64,000 nucleotides of DNA from Bacteroidales bacterium UBA4772. GTDB lineage: Bacteria; Bacteroidota; Bacteroidia; Bacteroidales; VadinHA17. Below, piece after piece: positions 51,840 through 60,383 of this stretch. Under the pieces are notes generated by a model that was not told the DNA's origin, ran no database searches, and was given only the letters and a program-made list of their open reading frames with translations. The position numbers were made by a program, and so were the translations under genes. Each line of letters opens with the position of its first letter. Position 1 is the stretch's first letter. The stretch covers positions 1-64,000 of the forward strand of contig DHHM01000001.1 in NCBI GenBank assembly GCA_002403305.1. Reading direction: 5' to 3'.

Positions 51840-51860
51840 CAGTGACAATTTTATTAAGTT

Positions 51861-53183
51861 ATGTTTGAAAATCTAAGTGAGAGACTTGAACGATCGTTCA
51901 AGATACTGAAAGGCGAAGGGATCATTTCGGAGATAAATGTTTCGGAGACCCTGAAAGATGTTCGCAGGGCGCTTCTTGATGCTGATGTAAACTATAAGAT
52001 AGCCAAGCAGTTCACGGATACCGTGAAGCAGAAGGCGCTGGGACAAAATGTACTGCAGGCTGTGAAACCCTCTGAGATGATGATCAAGATCGTGCACGAC
52101 GAGCTTGTTCATCTCATGGGCGGCGAGAGGATTGATTTAAATATCAGGGCAAATCCCGCTGTAATACTTATAGCAGGACTGCAGGGAAGCGGTAAGACCA
52201 CCTTCAGTGCCAAGCTGGCTAAGCATCTCAAGAGCAAGAGGGGCAAGAATCCGCTGCTGGTAGCAGGTGACGTCTACAGGCCTGCGGCTATAGAACAGCT
52301 TAAGGTTCTGGGCTCGCAGATAGAGGTGCCCGTCTATACCGAAGAGGGGAGCCTGAAGCCGGTTGAGATAGCAAGGAATGCCGTCAGAGAGGCAAGAAAA
52401 AACGGTAACGACCTTGTGATCATTGATACGGCCGGACGCCTTGCCGTCGATGAGGAGATGATGAATGAGATTGCCGCCGTGAAGAACGCTGTCACTCCCC
52501 ACGAAACTCTCTTCGTGGTCGACTCGATGACAGGCCAGGATGCGGTCAATACCGCCTTCGAATTCAATGAGAGAATAGACTACGACGGCGTGGTGCTGAC
52601 CAAACTCGACGGTGATACCAGGGGAGGGGCGGCACTGAGTATCAGGTCGGTGGTCAATAAGCCTGTGAAATTCATAAGCGCGGGTGAGAAGATGGATGCC
52701 ATCGATATCTTCTATCCCGAGAGGATGGCCGACAGGATACTGGGTATGGGCGACATCGTCAGCCTGGTGGAAAAGGCCCAGGAACAGTACGATGAGGCCG
52801 AGGCACGCAATCTTCAGAAGAAGATTGCCAGGGACCAGTTCGATTTTAACGACTTTATCTCGCAGATACAGCAGATAAAGAAGATGGGTAACATGAAGGA
52901 GCTGATGGGGATGATCCCCGGTGTTGGCAAGGCTATTAAAAACCTTGATATTGACGATGATGCCTTCCAGGGTATTGAGGCAATCATTTCAAGCATGACC
53001 CCGGCCGAGAGATCCAACCCCATGCTGCTCAACGGCAGCCGGAGAAAACGCATTGCGGAAGGTAGCGGCACCACCGTTACCGAGGTGAACAGACTCCTTA
53101 AACAGTTTGACGAGACACGTAAAATAATGAAGATGGTAGCCAAAGGAGGCGACCTGTCGAAGATGGCAGCGAGGAGGCAATAG
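51861..53183 (+). CDS. ffh: Signal recognition particle protein Ffh
   Basis: GTPase and signal-sequence-binding subunit of SRP; delivers nascent membrane proteins to FtsY. G motifs are AGLQGSGKTTFSAKLA (P-loop), IDTAGRLAVDEEMM and TKLDGDTRGGAALSI; the M domain runs from about residue 300 (DFISQIQQIKKMGNMKELMG) to MTPAERSNPMLLNGSRRKRI and a short tail. 440 residues, full length. Methionines line the M domain as expected. The downstream 149 bp contain a hairpin and heptamer repeat before folD. Confidence 0.98.
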   Translation: MFENLSERLERSFKILKGEGIISEINVSETLKDVRRALLDADVNYKIAKQFTDTVKQKALGQNVLQAVKPSEMMIKIVHDELVHLMGGERIDLNIRANPAVILIAGLQGSGKTTFSAKLAKHLKSKRGKNPLLVAGDVYRPAAIEQLKVLGSQIEVPVYTEEGSLKPVEIARNAVREARKNGNDLVIIDTAGRLAVDEEMMNEIAAVKNAVTPHETLFVVDSMTGQDAVNTAFEFNERIDYDGVVLTKLDGDTRGGAALSIRSVVNKPVKFISAGEKMDAIDIFYPERMADRILGMGDIVSLVEKAQEQYDEAEARNLQKKIARDQFDFNDFISQIQQIKKMGNMKELMGMIPGVGKAIKNLDIDDDAFQGIEAIISSMTPAERSNPMLLNGSRRKRIAEGSGTTVTEVNRLLKQFDETRKIMKMVAKGGDLSKMAARRQ

Positions 53184-53191
53184 CCAGTCCT

Positions 53192-53332
53192 CAGTCGGCC
53201 ACCTTCGCCACATCCTACGTTAAAACTTCGGACTTCGTCCGTCGAAGTCGGATGTCGAAGAAGGCTTCGGTGGCTGAAAGCAGGCAAAATCGCAAATCGA
53301 AAATCGCAAATCGCAAATCGCAAATCGCAATC
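53192..53332. repeat. Imperfect hairpin plus AAATCGC heptamer repeat before folD
   Basis: An imperfect inverted repeat (about 53195-53275), with arms containing GGCCACCTTCG and CGAAGAAGGCTTCGGTGGC and an inner ACTTCGGAC / GTCCGTCGAAGT stem, is followed by about six copies of the heptamer AAATCGC (53286-53331) that end at the folD ATG. The same heptamer lies beside galK. The long frame through the repeat reads NRKSQIA repeats. Confidence 0.8.
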
Positions 53333-54199
53333 ATGTATCAGATCATTGACGGAAAATCAACCGCCGCCAAAATACGGGCGGAGATAGCTACAGAAGTAGA
53401 AAAGATGAAGGAACGCGGCTCACGCGTGCCCCACCTCGCAGCCATACTCGTTGGTAACGACGGGGGTAGCGAGACCTACGTGTCACATAAGGTGAAGGAC
53501 TGTGAGGAGGTTGGCTTCCGGTCAACGCTGATCAGGCTTCCGGCATCAGTCACCTCTGAGGAGCTGTTTGAAAGAGTGAAAGAGATGAACAGCAACCCGG
53601 AGATTGACGGACTGATAGTACAACTGCCACTCCCTGAACATATCTCGGAGAACCGGGTCATCGAAGCCATTGCGCCGGAGAAGGATGTCGACGGCTTCCA
53701 TCCCGTGAATGTGGGACGGATGGCGGCAGGACTACCCACATTCGTCTCTGCAACCCCCGCTGGCATCATGGAGCTGCTGAAGAGGTACAAAATACCCCTC
53801 AGGGGGGCTGAGTGCGTGGTGGTCGGCCGCAGTAACATCGTCGGCAGGCCGGTTAGCATACTGCTGTCACAAAAAGGTGCTGATGCAACCGTGACCGTGG
53901 TTCACAGCCGCACAGGCAATATCGAAGAGATAATAAAAAGAGCCGATATCATTGTTGCTGCCATAGGATCACCCGGATTTATCACTGCTGACATGGTGAA
54001 AGAGGGCGCCGTGGTTATCGATGTGGGAACTACCCGTGTGCCGGCACCGGAAACAAAGTCTGGATGGAGACTGAAAGGAGATGTCGACTTTGAAAACGTC
54101 GCCCCGAAATGCTCATGGATAACACCTGTGCCGGGTGGAGTGGGGCCGATGACCAGGGTCTCACTGCTGCTAAACACCCTGAAGGCCTGTAACCGATAG
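53333..54199 (+). CDS. folD: Methylenetetrahydrofolate dehydrogenase/cyclohydrolase FolD
   Basis: Bifunctional one-carbon enzyme interconverting 5,10-methylene-, methenyl- and 10-formyl-THF. The start MYQIIDGKSTAAKIRAE is the family opening; 27 upstream in-frame codons come from repeat DNA and are rejected. YVSHKVKDCEEVGF contains the catalytic Lys, GLIVQLPLPEH and KDVDGFHPVNVG are signatures, and the NADP site is VVVGRSNIVGRPV. 288 residues. No ribosome-binding site is visible because repeat DNA runs right up to the ATG. Confidence 0.97.
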   Translation: MYQIIDGKSTAAKIRAEIATEVEKMKERGSRVPHLAAILVGNDGGSETYVSHKVKDCEEVGFRSTLIRLPASVTSEELFERVKEMNSNPEIDGLIVQLPLPEHISENRVIEAIAPEKDVDGFHPVNVGRMAAGLPTFVSATPAGIMELLKRYKIPLRGAECVVVGRSNIVGRPVSILLSQKGADATVTVVHSRTGNIEEIIKRADIIVAAIGSPGFITADMVKEGAVVIDVGTTRVPAPETKSGWRLKGDVDFENVAPKCSWITPVPGGVGPMTRVSLLLNTLKACNR

Positions 54200-54256
54200 A
54201 TTTGTTCTGCGTCAGGCTGCTTCTGCTGCCGGGTTGCATTTGCTGCCCGACTGCTT

Positions 54257-55252
54257 CTACGGCAGGGTAATACCTGCAAAATAGAGGTCGTATCCCCCCT
54301 TGCCTCCCGGACGGTCGGATGAGAAGACCAGAAACAGGTTGTCATATCTCAGATCATTGTTCAGTACCGGACGGTATTCGTTGGAGGGAGTGTTGATACG
54401 AGGTCCCAGGTTTACCGGTGAGCTCCATTTGCCGTCGCGGAATACTGAACAGTAAAGGTCAAAACCCCCGTATCCGCCCTCCATGTCCGAGGTAAAAACC
54501 ATGTACTTACCCCTTACAAACGGACATTTATCATCGCCGCTGCCGTTTATGCTGTCGACTGCTGCAGCAGCAGCAGGCTCTGACGCAAACCACTCATCAA
54601 TCGAAATGAGAGACGGCCTTGTCATTAGATAAATATCATAACCGCCACTCCTGTCTGAACAGAAATATGCCGTGTCAAGGGTGGTGCTCATTGAGAGGTA
54701 TGCATCATTGAATGATGAGTTGAAAACCGTAACCGGCGCGGGGTCAGAAAGAGAAGGGGAGGAGGCAAAGGCCGGTATGTATACGGTGTAGAGCAGGTCA
54801 AGGCCGCTGCCCTCCCTGACTGACGAGACTGCCATGTATTCCAGGCCGTTACGGCCATTGAAGAACCTTAACGGTCCGAAATCATCACCGGCAGTGTTGA
54901 AGTGCAAGAGAAGCCTGCCTGTGAATGTCTCCTCCGTCATCCCGGCATCAACCTGAAAATAACCGGTGGTCTGACCAAAACTGTACGATAACCTGCCCTG
55001 GACAATATCAAATTCACCACCTGCGCTGTGACGGTTTGATGAAAAGATTACCTGACGGCTTGTAAATATACGGGCAGCTTCAATGTCCGTATTGTAGTCG
55101 TCATACTGCGTATTCAGCCCTTCCAGGGCTATTACTGTGTCAGGAAAATGCCCCATCTCATAGTTGATCTTGAGCATAGAGTCATCACGACATCCGGCCA
55201 GCGTTGTAAGAATGATACATGCCGCTGTCGCACAGAAAAGCCTTCCAGTCAT
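54257..55252 (-). CDS. PD40/TolB-like propeller lipoprotein
   Basis: A 331-residue lipoprotein: MTGRLFCATAACIILTTLAGC ends in the lipobox TLAGC. The mature protein is a beta-propeller of WD40-like PD40 repeats, seen as IFSSNRHSAGGEFDIV, AYFCSDRSGGYDIYL, VFTSDMEGGYGGFDLYC and VFSSDRPGGKGGYDLYFA. In Bacteroidota such repeats often precede an OmpA-like domain, but none is present here, so the protein ends after the propeller. It is likely an envelope or surface lipoprotein, function unknown. It is convergent with folD. Confidence 0.75.
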   Translation of the reverse strand: MTGRLFCATAACIILTTLAGCRDDSMLKINYEMGHFPDTVIALEGLNTQYDDYNTDIEAARIFTSRQVIFSSNRHSAGGEFDIVQGRLSYSFGQTTGYFQVDAGMTEETFTGRLLLHFNTAGDDFGPLRFFNGRNGLEYMAVSSVREGSGLDLLYTVYIPAFASSPSLSDPAPVTVFNSSFNDAYLSMSTTLDTAYFCSDRSGGYDIYLMTRPSLISIDEWFASEPAAAAAVDSINGSGDDKCPFVRGKYMVFTSDMEGGYGGFDLYCSVFRDGKWSSPVNLGPRINTPSNEYRPVLNNDLRYDNLFLVFSSDRPGGKGGYDLYFAGITLP

Positions 55253-55310
55253 CCTTGATGCGGTTTTGAATAGATAACGGACGGGGCAGACTTTTAATAT
55301 GAATCCAATG

Positions 55311-55334
55311 AAAAAACCGGGCCTTGTGGCCCGG
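55311..55334 (-). terminator. Orphan intrinsic terminator
   Basis: On the minus strand, CCGGGCC and GGCCCGG pair around a 4-nt loop and run into T6. It lies upstream of the PD40 gene, in a 309-bp gap (55253-55561) that has no recognised minus-strand gene above it. Other contents of the gap are the TPR-gene promoter and an AT-rich stretch with a TATAAT sequence on the minus strand (about 55400). Confidence 0.75.
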
Positions 55335-55536
55335 TCAGAAGGTAGAATTCAGGTTAATTCTAGGGTAATATTTGGTTTGAGGGTATTCGTCTCAATTCAA
55401 TTATAAGATGAAAAGAGTGGCGCGAAGGTTGCGTCAGCCTGAATTTTTTTTCTAATGTGCTGCTTTTCATGTTTATAAAAACGACCCCCTGTTGATAATT
55501 GATTTTCATTTGGGTTTTACATTACCGATTATCTAT

Positions 55537-55544
55537 TACATTTG
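55537..55544 (+). promoter_or_regulatory. Candidate -7 promoter box of the TPR-comA-aroE operon
   Basis: TACATTTG matches TAnnTTTG, 17 bp before the ATG at 55562. A TTTG 24 bp further upstream is slightly too far for a standard -33. Confidence 0.5.
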
Positions 55545-55561
55545 CAGAATATTTGGGGAGA

Positions 55562-56968
55562 ATGGAAGAAGAGAAATACGGTTTTGTACACGACGGTGAG
55601 GTAGAAGAGGTTATTCTCCGATTTGAAAGAATGAGGAAGAATAAGGAGACCTTGTATTTCGATGTGGTTGAGTTTGAGGCTATTATCGACTATTACCTGG
55701 AAGGGAATAATCCTGTCAGCGCCTTTGAGGCCACTCTGCTGGCCTGTGAACTGCACCCCAGGTCAGTGCCTATACTCATAAGAAAATCACGGGTGCTGCT
55801 TGAAAAGGGAAGAGCTGCGGAAGCCCTGGCCATTGCAAACAGCCTTGAAAATATTGAGCCGGGAAACTACGATATCTATCTCTGCAAGGGCACTGCCCTG
55901 GCAATGATGGGTGACATCGACAGCTCCAGGGGTGTGTTTGACCTTGCACTCGCAGGCGACTCGGAAGACCGGGAGACAGTGCTCTACGGCATCACCTCCA
56001 TCCTGCAGAATCTCAATTACTACGGGGAGATGATACCCTATCTCCATATGCTCGCCGACCTGGAGCCTGATTTTCCTGCACATATCTATGACCTTGCCTA
56101 TGCCTATGACAGGAAGGGCGACCTCGATAACAGCATAAGGTACTATACAATCTACCTTGACGAGGAACCCAATTCTGACAGTGCATGGTACAACCTTGGA
56201 ATAGTCTACAACAAGGCGGGAGAATACGGCAAGGCGCTGGAGGCTTATGACTATGCCCTGGCCATCAACCCGGAAAATACCTTTGCGCTCTTCAACAAGG
56301 CCAATATCCTCAGTAACCTGGAAAAGTATACCGAGGCAATGGCCGTATACCGCGAATTTGTGGAAGAGGAGCCTGACAGCATGGAGGGACTGACCTACCT
56401 GGCTGAATGCTATGACAAGACCGGCGATGAGGAGATGGCCCGCAAATACTACACTGAAGCCATTGACCTTACACCTGACTTCCCCGATCCGTGGTACGGG
56501 CTGGCCCTTCTCTCACTGTCGCGCAATAAGCCGGCAGAGAGCATCACCCCGCTCAGAAGGGCTATTGAGATCGACCCCGATAATCCCGATTACTGGTTCT
56601 CACTCGGCAAAGCACATATCATGACGGGCAATATCAGGGAGGCCCTCAGATGCTTCCGTGATACCCTCAGGCTCGACGGTTACTATGACGAGGCATGGAT
56701 AGAGATCGGCATCATAGTCATGATGACGGGTTCATACACCGGGGCACTGCGCATCCTTAAAAAAGTAAGGAAGATAAGCGGCGATCTCCCGGGAGTCTGG
56801 TTCCTTCTGGCATCGTCATACCTCCATACAGGTAACCTGCCCGAAGCAGCCCGCGCACTCATAAAGGCTTCAAGGCTGGATAACTACCTGCTTGAGGAAT
56901 ATGCCGTGCTGCTCCCGGAAGCCAAACTTACGCAAGCAATGAAACGACTCTTCAGGAAAACCAACTAA
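55562..56968 (+). CDS. Tetratricopeptide repeat protein
   Basis: A 468-residue cytoplasmic protein made almost entirely of TPR units (roughly ten to twelve). Examples are AWYNLGIVYNKAGEYGKALE, NTFALFNKANILSNLEKYTE and PWYGLALLSLSRNKPAESIT, each with the A-A-Y-A-P-type pattern. The N-terminal 40 residues are charged (EEKYGFVHDGEVEEVILRFE) and probably helical. No signal peptide. It begins after its own promoter and is followed by comA after 3 bp, so it is cotranscribed with comA and aroE. It is a scaffold or adaptor by family; no partner can be named. Confidence 0.88.
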   Translation: MEEEKYGFVHDGEVEEVILRFERMRKNKETLYFDVVEFEAIIDYYLEGNNPVSAFEATLLACELHPRSVPILIRKSRVLLEKGRAAEALAIANSLENIEPGNYDIYLCKGTALAMMGDIDSSRGVFDLALAGDSEDRETVLYGITSILQNLNYYGEMIPYLHMLADLEPDFPAHIYDLAYAYDRKGDLDNSIRYYTIYLDEEPNSDSAWYNLGIVYNKAGEYGKALEAYDYALAINPENTFALFNKANILSNLEKYTEAMAVYREFVEEEPDSMEGLTYLAECYDKTGDEEMARKYYTEAIDLTPDFPDPWYGLALLSLSRNKPAESITPLRRAIEIDPDNPDYWFSLGKAHIMTGNIREALRCFRDTLRLDGYYDEAWIEIGIIVMMTGSYTGALRILKKVRKISGDLPGVWFLLASSYLHTGNLPEAARALIKASRLDNYLLEEYAVLLPEAKLTQAMKRLFRKTN

Positions 56969-56971
56969 GAT

Positions 56972-57751
56972 ATGAAACAGACCAGGCAACTGCTCACCCA
57001 TATTCCGGAGAGACCTGCCAAACCAAGAGATGAGGGCCTTACCATGGTGATGGATAAAGGCTTGAGCACCAGGGAGGCAGAGGATCTGGCATCCGTGGGA
57101 AGCAATTATATTGATTATGTGAAGCTCGGGTTCGGCACATCAGTGATAACCCCCGATGTCGAAAGCAAGATCAGGATCTATCACGATGCAGGTATGACAG
57201 TATATCTCGGTGGCACCCTCTTCGAAGCCTTCATTATCAGGGGTCTGTATGACGACTATGTCAACCTCCTCAGGGAATCAGGCATAAAAATGGTCGAAGT
57301 CTCCGATGGCTCCTATGAGTTCGAACACCCCGACAAGCTTGACTATATCAGGAGACTTTCACGGGAATTCACCGTTGTCTCCGAAGTGGGATCAAAAAAG
57401 AAAAATGTCGTCTACTCTCCTGACCAGTGGGTCGCAATGATGAAGTCAGAACTGGAGGCCGGATCGGTGAAGGTGATCGCCGAGGCACGCGAATCGGGAA
57501 CCGTTGGCATTTATAACGACGACGGATCGGTCAACCTTGAACTGATAAACACCATCAGCAAGGAAATAGGATTTGGGAATGTACTCTGGGAAGCACCGCT
57601 GAAACAGCAACAGGCTTGGTTTATCTCCAATTTCGGGGCCAACGTTAATCTGGGCAATATCGCCCCCAATGAGATCATCGCACTCGAGTCACTGAGACAG
57701 GGCCTGCGCGGCGACACCTTTTTTGCATTCCTTCCGGATGAGTTGAGATGA
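56972..57751 (+). CDS. comA: Phosphosulfolactate synthase ComA
   Basis: Adds sulfite to phosphoenolpyruvate to make (2R)-phosphosulfolactate, the first step of methanogen coenzyme M synthesis; homologues occur in several bacteria. Diagnostic segments are PRDEGLTMVMDKG, YIDYVKLGFGTSVI, VYLGGTLFEAFIIRG, VEVSDGSYEF and VVSEVGSKKK (with the active-site Lys), and KVIAEARESGTVGIY. 259 residues, TIM barrel. Methanogenesis is not suggested here, so the sulfolactate probably feeds another sulfonate, possibly cysteate for Bacteroidota sulfonolipids (inference). It lies between the TPR gene and aroE, with an ATGA overlap to aroE. Confidence 0.92.
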   Translation: MKQTRQLLTHIPERPAKPRDEGLTMVMDKGLSTREAEDLASVGSNYIDYVKLGFGTSVITPDVESKIRIYHDAGMTVYLGGTLFEAFIIRGLYDDYVNLLRESGIKMVEVSDGSYEFEHPDKLDYIRRLSREFTVVSEVGSKKKNVVYSPDQWVAMMKSELEAGSVKVIAEARESGTVGIYNDDGSVNLELINTISKEIGFGNVLWEAPLKQQQAWFISNFGANVNLGNIAPNEIIALESLRQGLRGDTFFAFLPDELR

Positions 57752-58500
57752 AACTCTTCGGAATAATAGGATATCCGCTCGGACACTCATTCTCACAGAA
57801 ACACTTCACTGATAAATTTGACAGGGACCAGCTGGCAGACCACTGCTACCGTAAGTTCGAGCTTCCGGACATCTCCCTGTTGCCTTCACTGATTGAGAGT
57901 GAACCGGAACTGCGCGGATTCAATGTCACAATACCCTATAAGGTGCAGGTGATGGACTACCTCGATGAGATCGATGAGACTGCCACAGGCATAGGAGCAG
58001 TAAATACCGTCAGGGTAACAAGGAGAGAGGGCAAACCTTTCCTGAAGGGGTTCAATACAGATGCACCCGCCTTCAGGGAATCACTGCTGAAAAATCTGAT
58101 TACACTTCCTGAATCTGCACTGGTGCTCGGCACCGGAGGTGCGGCAAAGAGTGTTATGCATACTCTTATAGACCTGAATATCATAGCTATACCGGTATCA
58201 CGGCAACCGGTCAGAGGCGGTTTTACATACGACGATCTGCCGGGAGATGTGATCAGTGAGGCGGGACTGATCGTCAACGCCACTCCGCTGGGGACGGCGC
58301 CTGACGTTGACGCGATGCCACCTATAGATTACAGTCACCTGAGAGAGGGACAGATGTTCTTCGACCTGGTTTATAACCCTCCTGTAACCTCCTTCCTTGC
58401 ATTGGGAGAGGAGCATGGCTGCCAGACGGTCAACGGTGAAGAGATGTTCCTGGTCCAGGCCGAACTGGCGTGGGAGATATGGAACGCCGATATCAGATAA
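57748..58500 (+). CDS. aroE: Shikimate dehydrogenase
   Basis: NADPH-dependent reduction of 3-dehydroshikimate in the aromatic amino acid pathway. The start KLFGIIGYPLGHSFSQKHFT is the substrate-binding motif; GFNVTIPYK contains the catalytic Lys; the NADP site is ALVLGTGGAAKSVMHTL, followed by VNATPLGTAPDVD and VYNPPVTSFL. 250 residues. The gene overlaps comA by ATGA and its 3' end overlaps truA (opposite strand) by 8 bp. Confidence 0.97.
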   Translation: MKLFGIIGYPLGHSFSQKHFTDKFDRDQLADHCYRKFELPDISLLPSLIESEPELRGFNVTIPYKVQVMDYLDEIDETATGIGAVNTVRVTRREGKPFLKGFNTDAPAFRESLLKNLITLPESALVLGTGGAAKSVMHTLIDLNIIAIPVSRQPVRGGFTYDDLPGDVISEAGLIVNATPLGTAPDVDAMPPIDYSHLREGQMFFDLVYNPPVTSFLALGEEHGCQTVNGEEMFLVQAELAWEIWNADIR

Positions 58501-59245
58501 AAAGCTCTGCAGGATACTCAATTGCAGTCAGAGAGAGGCCGTGAGCCGGTGCCGACTGCCCGGCGAGACCACGGTTTCGGCCTTTGATTATCTCCTCAAA
58601 TCCTTCCGGATCGAGTTTTCCCCTTCCGACAGGAATCAGGGTGCCTACAATAGCCCGTACCATGTTCCTTAGAAAACGGTCAGCACTGACGGTGAAGATT
58701 GTTCTGCCGTCCTCCTCATGCCATTCTGCCTGCGTTATCCGGCATATGTTCGTCCTGTTGCCCCCGTGAAGCCGGCTGAAACTGGTAAAGTCGCTGTGCC
58801 TTAACAGAATGGTGGAGGCCTCATTGAGCCTCTGCAGGTCAAGCGGCCAGTGAAGCAGCCATGAGGTGTCAGCGGCAAAGGGATCCTTCACCCTGCTGAT
58901 CGTGTACCGGTAGGTGCGTGACAGCGCGTCAAAACGGGCATTGGCACCTGACCTTACCTTCACGATCCTGCTGACAGCTATGTCGTCAGGCAACAGGCTG
59001 TTGAGGCTGTAAAGTACTTGGCCGTCATCCCCAAGGTCTTCACGCACTGCGTTAAAATGGGCACAGAAGAAGGAGGCATGGACGCCGGTATCGGTGCGGC
59101 CGGCACCAGTCACAGCCGTGGGCTGCGACAGAACCGTCCCCAGTGCACCTGCCAGTACCCCCTGAACCGTACATCTGCCCGGCTGTAGTTGCCAACCGTA
59201 ATAGGCTGTACCCCTGTAGGATAGAAAAACAAAGTATCTTGTCAC
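58493..59245 (-). CDS. truA: tRNA pseudouridine synthase TruA
   Basis: Converts U38-40 of tRNA anticodon stems to pseudouridine. The catalytic Asp lies in GAGRTDTGVHASFFCAHF; YRGTAYYGWQLQP, RTYRYTIS and FLRNMVRAIVGTLIPVGRG are diagnostic. 250 residues, normal. Convergent and slightly overlapping with aroE; divergent from the aldolase gene with an 84-bp gap. Confidence 0.97.
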   Translation of the reverse strand: MTRYFVFLSYRGTAYYGWQLQPGRCTVQGVLAGALGTVLSQPTAVTGAGRTDTGVHASFFCAHFNAVREDLGDDGQVLYSLNSLLPDDIAVSRIVKVRSGANARFDALSRTYRYTISRVKDPFAADTSWLLHWPLDLQRLNEASTILLRHSDFTSFSRLHGGNRTNICRITQAEWHEEDGRTIFTVSADRFLRNMVRAIVGTLIPVGRGKLDPEGFEEIIKGRNRGLAGQSAPAHGLSLTAIEYPAELFI

Positions 59246-59329
59246 GAGAGACTCAAAACGTAAAGATAGCTAAAGAACATTGCAGCGAGAGCAGCTTTTG
59301 GCTAAATTGCGGTCTCAAAAAGTAAAACA

Positions 59330-60379
59330 ATGAATGAGCCTGTATTGAAACGCGGATTCGCAAGCGATAATAATTCCGGTGTACATCCTGCCGTCATGAA
59401 GGAGATAGAGTGTGTCAACCGCGGACATGTGGTAGGTTATGGTGATGATCCCTTCACCATCAGGGCAGTGGAGATGCTGAAAAAGGAGCTGGGAGAGACA
59501 GCTGAGATATTTTTTGTCTTTACCGGTACGGCTGCCAATGTGCTGGGACTGACGGGCGTGACACGGTCATGGAACTCGGTGATAACAGCCTATACCGCTC
59601 ATATAGAGCAGGATGAGTGCGGGGCGCCTGAGAAGTTTGCCGGTTTTAAGGTGCTGACGGTCGATACCCCGGACGGCAAGCTGAGGCCGGAGTTGCTGAC
59701 AAGACATATGCACGGCTTCGGCTTTGAGCACCACAGCCAGCCCGGTGTCATCTCTATATCACAGGCCACTGAGATGGGAACTGTTTACACCCCGGCAGAG
59801 GTGAGGGAGCTGGCGGACTACGCACACAAATCGGGTCTTGTGCTGCATATGGACGGTGCTCGGATAGCCAATGCAGCCGTTACGCTGGGACTGCCCTTCA
59901 AAGCCTTTACCACCGATGCGGGGGTAGACCTGCTGTCGTTCGGAGGCACAAAGAACGGCATGATGTATGGCGAGGCTGTCTGCATTCTCAGGCCGGGACT
60001 GGCACCGGGATTCAAGTACCTGCGGAAACAGGGGATGCAGCTTGCATCAAAAATGCGATTCATAGCCGCACAGTACATAGCCTATCTCACTGACGGACTC
60101 TGGAAGGAGTGCGCGGCACACTCAAACAGTATGGCACTGGAACTGGAAAAGAGACTGCGTGAGATAAGCGGTGTGACCATAACCCAGAAGGTCGAGGCAA
60201 ACGGTATCTTCATTATTATGCCTCCCCTTGTGGCTGAGCAGCTCAGCAAAGAGTACTTCTTCTATCCGTGGGACCCGCTGACCTCCGAATACAGACTGAT
60301 GACCAGCTGGGATACTACCATGGATGATATCGTTCAGTTTGCTGATCTACTGAAGGTTACTATGGATGAGAAAAGATAA
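59330..60379 (+). CDS. ltaE: PLP-dependent L-threonine aldolase family enzyme
   Basis: Fold-type I PLP enzyme that splits L-threonine or L-allo-threonine to glycine and acetaldehyde (low-specificity aldolase), 349 residues. The start has RGFASDNNSGVHPAVMKEIE; GYGDDPFTIRAVEML and TGTAANVLGLTG are cofactor contacts; the PLP Lys lies in DLLSFGGTKNGMMYGEAV; the substrate Asp/His segments are VLHMDGARIANAAV and HSQPGVISI. It is monocistronic-looking; the gene ends 4 bp from the convergent membrane protein gene. Confidence 0.93.
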   Translation: MNEPVLKRGFASDNNSGVHPAVMKEIECVNRGHVVGYGDDPFTIRAVEMLKKELGETAEIFFVFTGTAANVLGLTGVTRSWNSVITAYTAHIEQDECGAPEKFAGFKVLTVDTPDGKLRPELLTRHMHGFGFEHHSQPGVISISQATEMGTVYTPAEVRELADYAHKSGLVLHMDGARIANAAVTLGLPFKAFTTDAGVDLLSFGGTKNGMMYGEAVCILRPGLAPGFKYLRKQGMQLASKMRFIAAQYIAYLTDGLWKECAAHSNSMALELEKRLREISGVTITQKVEANGIFIIMPPLVAEQLSKEYFFYPWDPLTSEYRLMTSWDTTMDDIVQFADLLKVTMDEKR

Positions 60380-60383
60380 TGAC

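Noticed and set aside
53252..53332. N-terminal extension of FolD
   Set aside because: The extra 27 codons come from hairpin and heptamer repeat DNA; the conserved FolD N-terminus begins at 53333.
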